Assembly: GCA_937924675.1 (NCBI GenBank)
Contig: CALEVL010000308.1
Location: 1 to 64,000, forward strand
Length of the DNA stretch: 64,000 bases
Origin: an uncultured Ignavibacteria bacterium
GTDB lineage: Bacteria > Bacteroidota > Ignavibacteria > Tepidaquicellales > Tepidaquicellaceae
Reading direction: 5' to 3'
Part shown: piece by piece, positions 1-8,649 of the stretch
How the letters are laid out: each line of letters starts with the position of its first letter
Numbering within the stretch: position 1 is the stretch's first letter
The notes under the pieces: model-generated
The model's database searches: none
Told to the model about the DNA's origin: nothing
The model's input: the letters and a program-made list of their open reading frames with translations, nothing else
Made by a program: the position numbers and the translations under genes

Positions 1-60
1 GGCAACTTTCAACTTTCAACTTTCCCGTCTGAGCCGGGCAGGCAACTTTCAACTTGCCTT
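1..60. repeat. Short tandem heptamer and hairpin repeat
   Basis: Three perfect copies of the heptamer AACTTTC lie at 4-24. After a small CCCG/CGGG hairpin, the block GGCAACTTTCAACTT occurs again at 42-56. The array is non-coding, sits before the first gene and is cut by the window edge. Its function is unknown. A different heptamer family (ATTAGAA) occurs at 44.6 and 52.6 kb. Confidence 0.6.
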
Positions 61-102
61 ATATCATTACTCTGAATTTTGTAAATTAAATCAAAATTGA
101 AA

Positions 103-339
103 ATGAAGCACAAGCACATCCTTAAAAACGCTCCTGAAAAGGACAAGTCATATAGAATTGAATACAAAGGCGAGGAGCTTTATGACGCAAAGGTTCTGGA
201 CTATGAAAGCGGTTGCTGGGCAAAAGTACAAGTAACAAGTGTTCTGCCCGGTAAGAATTCATCCCTTTACAAGGAAGGACAGGAATTTGACCTGAAGCTG
301 GCATATTACAAGTTGTATGAACTCACAGAGTCCGAATGA
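103..339 (+). CDS. Small uncharacterised protein
   Basis: This 78-residue protein is not recognised. It is charged, probably beta-rich (alternating residues around 18-50), soluble, and has no signal peptide, membrane segment or cysteine cluster. I chose the ATG at 103; an in-frame TTG at 97 would add two residues. Its stop overlaps the ATG of the following hydrolase (336-339, ATGA), which implies translational coupling and supports it being a real gene. No function is proposed. Confidence 0.6.
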   Translation: MKHKHILKNAPEKDKSYRIEYKGEELYDAKVLDYESGCWAKVQVTSVLPGKNSSLYKEGQEFDLKLAYYKLYELTESE

Positions 340-1163
340 TTCTTACCCGCTCTGAGATCGTTCTCTCTGAATCGCAGAAAAAGATGGTCAGAAACGGATG
401 GGGAGAAGAGATCATAGAAAAAATAGCTGTTGAAAAGATCGTCTATGATTCAGACGGATTGGAAGTTGATGGGTATCTGGCATATCCAGGAGTGTTAAAT
501 GGAAAACTTCCATTGATAATCTGGAACCGGGGCGGCAATCGACTTGAAGGAGCGATTGATGAGTTTCTTGCAACAGGTATGTTCGGTGAAATAGCATCAT
601 GGGGATATGTTGTCCTTACATCTCAATACAGGAAGGATGACGAGTTCGGAGGTAAAGATGTGAATGATATTCTGAATCTCTTAACAGTTGCTGAATCTTT
701 GGAATTCTGCAATACTGACTTAATAGGGATGGAAGGATGGAGCAGGGGAGGCATGATGACATACAGAGTATTGACAATGACAGATAAGATCAAATGCGCA
801 GTTATTGTTTCAGGACTTGCAAATCTGAACAGGTGGGAGAAAGACAGGATGAAGCTTTCTGATATTTATCCTGAAATTTTTGGCGGTCCCGATGAATCGG
901 ATATAAGAGAGAATTTGAAGAATAGATCAGCTGTAAATTTTGCAGAGACGATATGTCCGGTTACTGCAATTCTTCTGATTCACGGAACAGATGATAATAC
1001 GGTTTCGTGTGATGATTCTGTTGAAATGAATAAACTTCTGTGCAATAAAGAAAGGGATCTGGAGCTTAGAATCATTGAAGGCGGAGATCACTACCTTCGC
1101 AAATTCAGAAAGGAAGTTTCAGAATTGAGGAAGGAATGGTTCAGGAATTATTTACAGAAATGA
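336..1163 (+). CDS. Alpha/beta hydrolase, prolyl-oligopeptidase-like
   Basis: This 275-residue protein is a probable serine hydrolase of the dienelactone hydrolase / S9 peptidase C-terminal-domain type. The nucleophile elbow G-W-S-R-G is at 134-138, with Ser136 the likely nucleophile. An Asp follows in HGTDD (219 or 220), and the likely catalytic His is His252 in GGDHY. The region near 62-67 (I-W-N-R-G-G) fits the oxyanion-hole strand. It has no signal peptide, so it is probably cytoplasmic. At this length it lacks the N-terminal propeller of full S9 oligopeptidases. The substrate cannot be told from sequence. It is coupled to the small gene upstream through a 4-bp overlap. Confidence 0.8.
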   Translation: MILTRSEIVLSESQKKMVRNGWGEEIIEKIAVEKIVYDSDGLEVDGYLAYPGVLNGKLPLIIWNRGGNRLEGAIDEFLATGMFGEIASWGYVVLTSQYRKDDEFGGKDVNDILNLLTVAESLEFCNTDLIGMEGWSRGGMMTYRVLTMTDKIKCAVIVSGLANLNRWEKDRMKLSDIYPEIFGGPDESDIRENLKNRSAVNFAETICPVTAILLIHGTDDNTVSCDDSVEMNKLLCNKERDLELRIIEGGDHYLRKFRKEVSELRKEWFRNYLQK

Positions 1164-1220
1164 ACTTAATTCAATTGTTAAGCTGTTCACAAATTTCAGT
1201 AAACTAAATCACACTAAAAC

Positions 1221-1664
1221 ATGTACGATCCAATCATGGTACAACCAATGAGAGAAGAAGCAAAAGAAATCGGATTCAAAGAATTGCTTTCTGCCTCGGA
1301 AGTTTCAGACGAACTTAACAGACCGGGAACAACTCTGCTGTTCGTAAATTCAGTTTGCGGTTGTGCCGCCGGCAAAGCCAGGCCGGGACTTTCGCTTGCT
1401 ATTGACTGGGCAAAAGAAAATAATGCAATGCCGGATAATCTTGTAACTGTATTTGCAGGAATGGAAACAGATGCCGTGGCTGAAGCAAGAAAGTTCTTCG
1501 ATAATAATCCGCCTTCTTCTCCGCAGGTTGCTTTGTTAAAGGATGGCAAACTGGTTCATCTGATTCAGAGACTCGATATAGAAAACAATGATGCCTATAC
1601 AGTTGCAAATAAGGTGGCCGGTGCGCTGAATGAATATTGTAAAGCGCCTGTAGATGAGAAGTAA
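1221..1664 (+). CDS. Bacilliredoxin, BrxA/BrxB (YphP/YqiW) family
   Basis: This 147-residue protein carries the hallmark C-G-C motif at 46-48 after a hydrophobic strand (T-L-L-F-V-N-S-V), in the expected thioredoxin-like setting. The N-terminus (MYDP..M..P.R.E) is also typical of this family, and the length matches the usual ~145. Family members remove bacillithiol from, or otherwise reduce, oxidised protein thiols in the cytoplasm. Whether this organism makes bacillithiol cannot be judged here. It stands alone between the hydrolase and clpC. Confidence 0.88.
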   Translation: MYDPIMVQPMREEAKEIGFKELLSASEVSDELNRPGTTLLFVNSVCGCAAGKARPGLSLAIDWAKENNAMPDNLVTVFAGMETDAVAEARKFFDNNPPSSPQVALLKDGKLVHLIQRLDIENNDAYTVANKVAGALNEYCKAPVDEK

Positions 1665-1823
1665 CCAGGAACGGGATGCCAAGTAAAAAGTAATTACAAT
1701 TTAAGACACTTTTTTGATATATTAATCGGAACAAAGTGAACATGTAAGTATTGTATCGAAAGCCTGCCGAATCAATTTACGGCGGCTAATTTACCCCAAA
1801 TAAATCAAACAGAATTCATTAAA

Positions 1824-4337
1824 ATGGACAGTAACTTTTCAAACAGAGTGCAGGATGTTATCAGACTCAGCAGGGAAGAGGCTATCCGTCTTGGTCACGA
1901 TTATATCGGAACTGAGCATCTTCTTCTTGGAATCATCCGGGAAGGAGAAGGAATCGCAATAAAGATCTTCAAAAATCTGGGGGTTGACGCAGCGAAGATC
2001 AAAAAAACGATTGAGGATACAGTCAGGCAGGCAGGCGGCACTCTGACAGTGGGAAATATCCCTTTAACAAAGCAAGCTGAAAAGGTCTTAAAGATAACAT
2101 ATCTCGAAGCAAAGCTTTTCAAATCAGATGTGATAGGTACAGAGCATCTTCTTCTCTCAATTCTGCGGGAAGATGATAATCTTGCTGCACAAATACTTCA
2201 TCAGTTAAATGTGAATTATGAATCGGTGAAGTCGGAACTTATGAATATTTTGAGCGGCAAACCGTCAGCCGGTGCGCCATCTCCAAAGTCATCAACAGAA
2301 AAGAAACAGGAGCGAAGCAAAACACCTGTATTGGATAACTTTGGAAGAGATCTGACAAAGATGGCAATTGAGAACAAACTTGACCCGATTGTCGGCAGAG
2401 AAAAAGAAATAGAGAGAGTTGCACAGGTTCTCAGCCGTAGGAAGAAAAATAATCCTGTTCTTATTGGTGAACCAGGTGTTGGCAAAACTGCAATTGCAGA
2501 GGGACTTGCACTTAGAATTGTCAATAAAAATGTTTCAAGAGTTCTTCACAATAAGAGAGTTGTAACGCTTGATCTTGCAGCACTTGTTGCCGGAACTAAA
2601 TACAGAGGACAGTTTGAGGAGAGAATGAAAGCGGTGATGAATGAACTTGAAAAAGCCAAGGATGTAATTCTCTTCATTGATGAACTTCATACTATTGTGG
2701 GAGCAGGCGGAGCAAGCGGCTCACTCGATGCATCTAACATTTTCAAACCGGCTCTTGCAAGAGGTGACCTGCAATGCATTGGTGCCACCACGCTGAATGA
2801 ATACAGACAGTACATTGAGAAAGACGGAGCACTTGACAGAAGGTTCCAAAAAATAATGGTTGAACCTACTACAGTTTCTGAAACGATTCAGATTCTGAAT
2901 AACATCAAAAGCAAATACGAAGAGCACCACAATGTAAAATATTCCGATAAAGCTTTAGAAGAAGCGGTGCTCCTGAGTGACAGATATATTACAGACCGTT
3001 TCCTTCCGGATAAGGCAATTGATGTAATGGATGAAGCCGGTTCGAGAGTCCACTTGTCAAATATTGTTGTACCTAAAGAGATAGTTGATCTTGAAGCAGA
3101 GATCGAAAAGATCAGACAATTTAAGAATCAGGTAGTAAAGAATCAGAACTACGAGGAAGCTGCAAGGCTTAGAGATTCCGAAAAGAAGGCCCTAAGTGAT
3201 CTGGAGCAAATGAAACTGGAGTGGGAGATCAAATCCCAAAGCATGGTATATGAAGTAACGGAGCAAAGCGTTGCGGATGTAGTTGCAATGATGACCGGAA
3301 TTCCGGTGAATCAGATTGCAGAAGCTGAATCACAGAGACTTGTTAAGATGGAGGAGCATCTGAAAGAGGTAATTATTGGTCAGGATGATGCAGTAGTGAA
3401 TATTTCAAAAGCTATCAGAAGAGCCCGTGCAGGATTGAAAGATCCGAACCGACCAATTGGTTCATTTGTATTCCTTGGACCAACCGGTGTAGGAAAGACG
3501 GAGCTTGCAAAGCAATTGGCAAAGTTCCTCTTTAGTTCTGAAGATTCGCTTATAAGAATTGACATGAGCGAGTATATGGAAAAGTTCAATGTGTCCAGAC
3601 TCGTTGGCGCACCTCCGGGATATGTCGGATATGAAGAAGGCGGACAACTTACAGAAAAGGTAAGAAGAAAGCCATACTCTGTTGTATTACTTGATGAAAT
3701 CGAAAAAGCGCATCCGGATACATTTAACATTCTGCTTCAGGTACTTGATGACGGTGTGTTGACTGACGGGCTCGGCAGGAAGGTTGACTTTAAGAATACT
3801 ATTATCATTATGACCTCTAATATTGGAACAAGGGATCTTAAGCTTGATAAAGTTTTTGGATTCGGAGAACCGACAAAGAAAGGTAATTATGAGAAAATAA
3901 AAGGAACAATTGAAGAATCTGTTAAGCGAGTATTCTCCCCTGAATTTCTGAACAGAATCGATGAATTAATAGTATTCAAACAGCTGACTAAGGAAGACAT
4001 AGTTAAGATAGTTGATATTTCGGTGAGCAGACTCTTGTCAAGAATTCAGTTGCAGGGAGTTAAAGTTGAACTCGCAAAGTCAGCATTGGAATTCCTGGCA
4101 GAAAAGGGATATGATGAGAACTTTGGAGCAAGACCTCTTAGAAGAGCCGTTCAGAAGTATCTTGAAGATCCGCTCAGCGAGGAAATACTTAAAGGAAATA
4201 TCAAAGACGGAACCAAAGTGAAAGTCAAACACAAGAAAGGTTCTAATGAACTAACATTCTCGGATGATAACAAAGAATCTGCAGTTGACAAGGAAGTTCA
4301 AATTGAGGCTGTGGAAGAAAAGAAGGAGACTGAGTAA
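1824..4337 (+). CDS. clpC: ATP-dependent Clp protease ATP-binding subunit ClpC
   Basis: This 837-residue Hsp100 unfoldase feeds substrates to ClpP. The double Clp_N repeat spans about 1-145. AAA-1 has Walker A GEPGVGKT at 215-222 and Walker B ILFIDE near 282-287. The middle domain holds a UVR motif around 424-460, the mark of ClpC rather than ClpA or ClpB. AAA-2 has Walker A GPTGVGKT at 552-559 and Walker B VVLLDE near 620-625, followed by the ClpB D2-small domain. The tail is acidic and lysine-rich. fabH begins 6 bp after the stop, suggesting cotranscription. The 159-bp gap upstream has no recognisable CIRCE or CtsR operator, and no mcsA/mcsB/ctsR genes are nearby. Confidence 0.97.
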   Translation: MDSNFSNRVQDVIRLSREEAIRLGHDYIGTEHLLLGIIREGEGIAIKIFKNLGVDAAKIKKTIEDTVRQAGGTLTVGNIPLTKQAEKVLKITYLEAKLFKSDVIGTEHLLLSILREDDNLAAQILHQLNVNYESVKSELMNILSGKPSAGAPSPKSSTEKKQERSKTPVLDNFGRDLTKMAIENKLDPIVGREKEIERVAQVLSRRKKNNPVLIGEPGVGKTAIAEGLALRIVNKNVSRVLHNKRVVTLDLAALVAGTKYRGQFEERMKAVMNELEKAKDVILFIDELHTIVGAGGASGSLDASNIFKPALARGDLQCIGATTLNEYRQYIEKDGALDRRFQKIMVEPTTVSETIQILNNIKSKYEEHHNVKYSDKALEEAVLLSDRYITDRFLPDKAIDVMDEAGSRVHLSNIVVPKEIVDLEAEIEKIRQFKNQVVKNQNYEEAARLRDSEKKALSDLEQMKLEWEIKSQSMVYEVTEQSVADVVAMMTGIPVNQIAEAESQRLVKMEEHLKEVIIGQDDAVVNISKAIRRARAGLKDPNRPIGSFVFLGPTGVGKTELAKQLAKFLFSSEDSLIRIDMSEYMEKFNVSRLVGAPPGYVGYEEGGQLTEKVRRKPYSVVLLDEIEKAHPDTFNILLQVLDDGVLTDGLGRKVDFKNTIIIMTSNIGTRDLKLDKVFGFGEPTKKGNYEKIKGTIEESVKRVFSPEFLNRIDELIVFKQLTKEDIVKIVDISVSRLLSRIQLQGVKVELAKSALEFLAEKGYDENFGARPLRRAVQKYLEDPLSEEILKGNIKDGTKVKVKHKKGSNELTFSDDNKESAVDKEVQIEAVEEKKETE

Positions 4338-4343
4338 AAGACA

Positions 4344-5348
4344 ATGGAGAACAAAGGTCCCCTTAATGCAATGATTACGGCTGTCGGGCACTATGTGCCC
4401 GACAGAGTCATAGATAACAAGTACTTTGAGCAGTACCTTGATACCAATGATGAATGGATTAGAACAAGGACAGGCATTAGCGAAAGAAGACGCCTTGACA
4501 AAGACAAGCCAACATCATACATGGCAACCAGGGCAATTCAGGCACTTTTGAAGAACAGAGGTGTTGGTATCGAAGAGATAGATTTGATCATAGTCGCCAC
4601 TGTTACGCCTGACATGATATATCCTTCTACTGCATGTGTGATTCAAAAGGAGCTCGGGGCAGTTAATGCCTGGGGATTCGATATACTTGCGGCATGCTCG
4701 GGATTCATTTTTTCAGTTACAACAGCTATTCAGTTTATTCAAAGCGGTTCTCATAAAAAGGTGATTGTTGTTGGTGCTGACAAGATGTCAGCTATCACTA
4801 ACTTTGAAGACAGAAATACCTGCATACTTTTCGGAGATGCGGCAGCTGCAATTCTTCTTGAGCCGACAGAAGACAAGACCATAGGTGTGCTTGATGCGAT
4901 TATGAGGATTGACGGAGAAGGTGGAAAACATCTTCATCAGCTCGGAGGTGGCAGTCTTAATCCGGCATCTCACGATACAGTTGACAAGAAAATGCATTTC
5001 GTATATCAGGAAGGCAAAAATGTTTTCAAGGATGCTGTAAAGGGAATGGCAGATGTATCGTATGAAATAATGCAGAAAAATAACTTAACAGCCGATCAGA
5101 TTTCCTACCTGGTTCCTCATCAGGCGAACATGCGCATCATCACAGCTTGTGCAGAGAGAATGGGGCTTCCGGATGATAAGGTGATGGTTAACATTCATAA
5201 ATACGGAAATGCAACTTCAGCCACGATACCTTCCTGCATATCTGAATATTGGCAGGCAGGCAAGGTGAAGAAAGGGGATTACCTGATTCTCTCAAGTTTT
5301 GGAGCGGGTTACACGTGGGGCTCAATCTTAGTAAAATGGGCGTATTAG
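4344..5348 (+). CDS. fabH: 3-oxoacyl-ACP synthase III (KAS III, FabH)
   Basis: FabH condenses acetyl-CoA or branched acyl-CoA with malonyl-ACP to start fatty acid synthesis. The thiolase-fold triad is complete: Cys118 (AACSGF), His259 (PHQAN) and Asn289 (YGNATSA). The signature D-E-W-I-R-T-R-T-G-I lies near 36-45. Length (334) is normal for FabH. The gene lies 6 bp downstream of clpC and just ahead of ispE, without the usual fab cluster, so it may be one of several KAS III paralogues in the genome. Confidence 0.93.
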   Translation: MENKGPLNAMITAVGHYVPDRVIDNKYFEQYLDTNDEWIRTRTGISERRRLDKDKPTSYMATRAIQALLKNRGVGIEEIDLIIVATVTPDMIYPSTACVIQKELGAVNAWGFDILAACSGFIFSVTTAIQFIQSGSHKKVIVVGADKMSAITNFEDRNTCILFGDAAAAILLEPTEDKTIGVLDAIMRIDGEGGKHLHQLGGGSLNPASHDTVDKKMHFVYQEGKNVFKDAVKGMADVSYEIMQKNNLTADQISYLVPHQANMRIITACAERMGLPDDKVMVNIHKYGNATSATIPSCISEYWQAGKVKKGDYLILSSFGAGYTWGSILVKWAY

Positions 5349-5395
5349 TTCAGATATGATACAGAAATTCATAAATCTTAATTCTCATCTTTCCA

Positions 5396-6271
5396 ATGAT
5401 TCAGCAAGTATTGAATTCGAATGCAAAGATAAACATAGGCCTGCGCATTCTTGGAAAGAGACAAGACGGATTCCATGAACTTGAAACTATATTCTATCCT
5501 GTAAAGCTTCGTGACATCCTTACTATCAGCATGGAAGAATCCGGTGCTGATACCAACTCAGTCATACTAAAATCTAACAAGTCATATGTACCTCTTACTA
5601 AGGATAACCTCTGCTTTCTCGCATTGGAAAAATTCTTCAAAGCTTTCACAATAAAGGAGCGGTACAAAATCATTATAGATATTGAGAAAAACATTCCGGT
5701 TTCAGGCGGACTTGGTGGAGGAAGCTCTAACGCTGCAACTGTGATCAAGTTTCTTGTGAGGCAGCTGGGAATTGAAGTTCAACCGAACAAGCAGAAGCTA
5801 ATCAGCCTCGCAAGAGATATTGGTAGCGATGTTCCTTTTTTCCTGATGATGAGAGCTTGTTATGCTGAGGGCCGCGGAGAGATCATGACACCATTGCAGG
5901 ATTTCTTTGTTGATTATGATATTCTGATAGTAAATCCGAATTCAAGGGTTTCAACTAAATGGGCATTTGAGAAAATGATGTTAAGCGGAATACCAATGAA
6001 AGAAAAAACTCTTCAAAATGTGAGAAGATTTAACATAAAGGATGCAGAAATATATGTTAATGACTTTGAAGAAGTGGTATTCAATAAGAATCCTGAATTA
6101 AGAACAGTTAAAGAAGATCTCATAAAATCAGGAGCAGCTTATGCATCATTAAGCGGGAGTGGCGCTACCTTGTTTGGATTTTACAAAAGAAGTGAAAAAC
6201 AAAAAACAAAGAAAGCAATGCGCGAGTTTGCTGCAAATGGCTATTTCACATATCTTTCAAGAGTCAGTTAG
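5396..6271 (+). CDS. ispE: 4-(cytidine 5'-diphospho)-2-C-methyl-D-erythritol kinase (IspE)
   Basis: This is the GHMP kinase of the non-mevalonate (MEP) isoprenoid pathway. The substrate-binding start N-A-K-I-N-I-G-L (Lys11), the ATP loop P-V-S-G-G-L-G-G-G-S-S-N at 101-112 and the catalytic Asp145 in IGSDVPFF are all visible. The C-terminal GSGATLFG motif is also present. Length (291) is normal. The gene ends convergently with the DUF5683-like gene on the minus strand, overlapping by 4 bp. Isoprenoid precursors from this pathway would feed the carotenoid genes seen elsewhere in the window. Confidence 0.95.
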   Translation: MIQQVLNSNAKINIGLRILGKRQDGFHELETIFYPVKLRDILTISMEESGADTNSVILKSNKSYVPLTKDNLCFLALEKFFKAFTIKERYKIIIDIEKNIPVSGGLGGGSSNAATVIKFLVRQLGIEVQPNKQKLISLARDIGSDVPFFLMMRACYAEGRGEIMTPLQDFFVDYDILIVNPNSRVSTKWAFEKMMLSGIPMKEKTLQNVRRFNIKDAEIYVNDFEEVVFNKNPELRTVKEDLIKSGAAYASLSGSGATLFGFYKRSEKQKTKKAMREFAANGYFTYLSRVS

Positions 6272-7143
6272 AAAGTTATTTTTACATTTGCCATCGGTAC
6301 GATCAGTTTTTCGTAATTGTAACCTGTCTTGGGCTGAAGCCGGATACTTGATTTCACTCTTATATCCTTGTTAAACATTGAAACACTCCATGCAGCATCT
6401 GCAGCGCTCAGAAGGTGATTCACAATAACAAGTGTTGTGCTGGTTGAGGCCATGTTGTAATAATCATTAGCCTGTTGCCTGTCTCCGGCATAATCTGTAT
6501 ACATCTGTGTCTTATATGTGCCATAATAATTTGGACTGCTGGAATTCTTGCTTATTGAAGGATCGGCATCCCTCCAACCAACAACAAAATTTTGATACTT
6601 GCCAATTAATTCATAATATTGTTGCTCACCTTGTGGAGGCAACTGATGTGAAAAATTCTGGCGTTCAACTTCATTTATCTCTAACCTCAATGCCTCTTGA
6701 TTCGGATTGTTTGGATTTGTGATAGCAGTGTATCCTGTGAACTGTTGATCAATAAGCCATTGAGCATACTTGTTTATGCTCCAATTCGCATCAGCAAAAT
6801 CTTCGTACTGTTCGGTTTGGTTATCGCCTTTGTTGTCATAAACCGCATACGCTGTCCAAAGTCCCGCCTCAATAGCTACAAATACGGCAGCTTTTATGTA
6901 ACTCTCTGCATAGAACTGTCCGGATCCCGGCAATATTCCGGAGAACAATGCTCCCAAATACGGACTTTTTTTCTTAGGGGCAGGATTAAGATTGGAAAGT
7001 GTTGAGGAATGTGGCTCAATTTTTATTTCGTTTGCATTGCTCTTAAGACTCATCAGCTTGAATTGATCATTAGGGCTCTGAGCTTTGAGTTCCAATGTGA
7101 TGATGGAAAGCATAAAGAGAGTTGCAAGAATTACTTTATTCAT
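6268..7143 (-). CDS. DUF5683-like exported protein (paralogue 1)
   Basis: This 291-residue protein has an N-terminal signal peptide (cleavage probably near residue 21, after LKA). It then has a segment with K-K-S-P-Y-L-G-A-L-F-S-G-I-L-P-G-S-G-Q-F followed by hydrophobic helices. The S-P-x-x-A-x-x-x-S-x-x-L-P-G-x-G-Q-x-Y pattern is characteristic of the DUF5683 envelope proteins common in Bacteroidota and Ignavibacteria. Function is unknown. It is the last gene of the dsbD-DUF5683-truA-DUF5683 run and overlaps the end of truA by 8 bp. A second homologue lies on the other side of truA. Confidence 0.7.
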   Translation of the reverse strand: MNKVILATLFMLSIITLELKAQSPNDQFKLMSLKSNANEIKIEPHSSTLSNLNPAPKKKSPYLGALFSGILPGSGQFYAESYIKAAVFVAIEAGLWTAYAVYDNKGDNQTEQYEDFADANWSINKYAQWLIDQQFTGYTAITNPNNPNQEALRLEINEVERQNFSHQLPPQGEQQYYELIGKYQNFVVGWRDADPSISKNSSSPNYYGTYKTQMYTDYAGDRQQANDYYNMASTSTTLVIVNHLLSAADAAWSVSMFNKDIRVKSSIRLQPKTGYNYEKLIVPMANVKITF

Positions 7144-7882
7144 CGCGGTAAAATATTTTGTTCAGAATTAGTGGTGTTGAAGGAAGATAATAAATCTTCA
7201 ATTGCTCGCCCTTTATTGCACCGGCCATTATTTCATCGGCATCAAATCTTCCCCGACTTATGTCGAGAGTACATCCGATCAAAGCTCTGATCATTGAATG
7301 CAGAAATCTGTCGGCAGAAATTGTGAACAGTAACTCATGGCATTCAGGTTTCGATTCTAAAGAAAAAGTTCTTATGTTACATTCGAAGTTTCTTTTGTCT
7401 TCCTTATTCTTGCAGAAAGACTTGAAGAAATTAAAATTGCTAATGGAATCAATGAAGTAATTCATCTTGCCAATATCCGGGTCATGTTTAACAAGATAAT
7501 AATAATCGCAATCTATTGACCTTCTTATTGTGGTGCATCTGTATGAATACTGTCTTCCAATTGCCGAATACCTTGCATGAAAATATTCATCAGTTTTGAT
7601 TACATCCTTAATTGTAATCTCTTTCGGTAACAGTGAATTCACACAGTAAATGAAGTCATTTCCGGTAAGTTCTGTTTCAATATGAAAGTTTGCGACCTGA
7701 TTCTCAGCACTTACCCCTGCATCTGTTCTGCCTGCAACTGTCAGACTGACGGTTGCATTGCGTGTTATTGTTCTTATTGCGTTTTCAATCTTTTCCTGTA
7801 TTGTGTCTGATGTATTCTTCTGTCTTTGCCAACCTTTGAATGACCTGCCGTCATATTCAATCAGGAGTCTGTAGTTCGGCAA
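7136..7882 (-). CDS. truA: tRNA pseudouridine(38-40) synthase TruA
   Basis: TruA isomerises uridines 38-40 in the tRNA anticodon arm. The signature A-G-R-T-D-A-G-V places the catalytic Asp at residue 54. The N-terminal Y-D-G-R-x-F-x-G-W-Q-R-Q element (10-21) is typical. Length (248) is close to the family norm. It is transcribed with the flanking DUF5683-like genes: there are 8 bp between the upstream stop and its start, and an 8-bp overlap with the gene downstream. Confidence 0.95.
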   Translation of the reverse strand: MPNYRLLIEYDGRSFKGWQRQKNTSDTIQEKIENAIRTITRNATVSLTVAGRTDAGVSAENQVANFHIETELTGNDFIYCVNSLLPKEITIKDVIKTDEYFHARYSAIGRQYSYRCTTIRRSIDCDYYYLVKHDPDIGKMNYFIDSISNFNFFKSFCKNKEDKRNFECNIRTFSLESKPECHELLFTISADRFLHSMIRALIGCTLDISRGRFDADEIMAGAIKGEQLKIYYLPSTPLILNKIFYRDE

Positions 7883-7890
7883 ACAGATAC

Positions 7891-8649
7891 TTAGAAGTTT
7901 GTTATGAATTTCATTCCAAGTCCGTTAACACTGTTACTTTTGTTTCTGTAAACTTCCGGGACAATTGAATATGAGCGTTTACTGTTCATGTTTTTTGCAA
8001 TCAAATATGCGCTAATTGCACTAACCACTCTATTGGCAATAAGAAAGCTGCCAAATATTATTCGGTTATTATAAATTCTTTCGCTGTCTCTTCTTTGAAC
8101 ATCAAAAATATTTCTGTTATCACCGGAGTCCCAATTCCAGAAATTATCCTGCACATTGTAAAGCAGATTATACTCACCTCTGGTCAGTTTGTCGTTATTG
8201 TAATCATATACACTGTTGAAGTTTCCAACGTTTGCGTAAAAATCATCATCCCTGCTGTCAGGACTTGATACCTGCGCGTGCTCTACGGAATAACTCTTAG
8301 CATCATCTATAACATTGTCACCTTGCACTGTCAATGCAATGAAACCTGTCCATGATGCAGCTTCAACTCCCACAAAATACTTACCAACATCCATTCTGTC
8401 AAGATACCAGTGCCCTGTTCCCGGAAGCAACAGAGAATAAATCAAAGCCAGCCCGGGAGATTTCTTAGACGCCTGCAATTCGGTATTAATATTGCCATAA
8501 TCTCTTTCGTCTGAAGAAGTAACAGCAGAAATCCGAAGTTCAGAAAGTTTGTATGCATTGTCTTGTGCCACAAGACTTTCCTGTGCGAACGACATTCCGA
8601 AGTTCAGCATCAATGCCGTTATTAACAGCAGTGTTGATTTCAATTTCAT
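7891..8649 (-). CDS. DUF5683-like exported protein (paralogue 2)
   Basis: This 252-residue protein has a signal peptide (MKLKSTLLLITALMLNFGMSF, cut near AQ). It carries the same core as its neighbour: K-K-S-P-G-L-A-L-I-Y-S-L-L-L-P-G-T-G-H-W-Y, then a hydrophobic stretch, a variable charged middle and a second hydrophobic segment near 195-220. It is clearly related to the protein at 6268-7143 but quite diverged. Its ATG overlaps the dsbD stop (ATGA at 8646-8649, minus strand), so it is translationally coupled to dsbD. Function is unknown; an envelope location is inferred from the signal peptide. Confidence 0.72.
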   Translation of the reverse strand: MKLKSTLLLITALMLNFGMSFAQESLVAQDNAYKLSELRISAVTSSDERDYGNINTELQASKKSPGLALIYSLLLPGTGHWYLDRMDVGKYFVGVEAASWTGFIALTVQGDNVIDDAKSYSVEHAQVSSPDSRDDDFYANVGNFNSVYDYNNDKLTRGEYNLLYNVQDNFWNWDSGDNRNIFDVQRRDSERIYNNRIIFGSFLIANRVVSAISAYLIAKNMNSKRSYSIVPEVYRNKSNSVNGLGMKFITNF

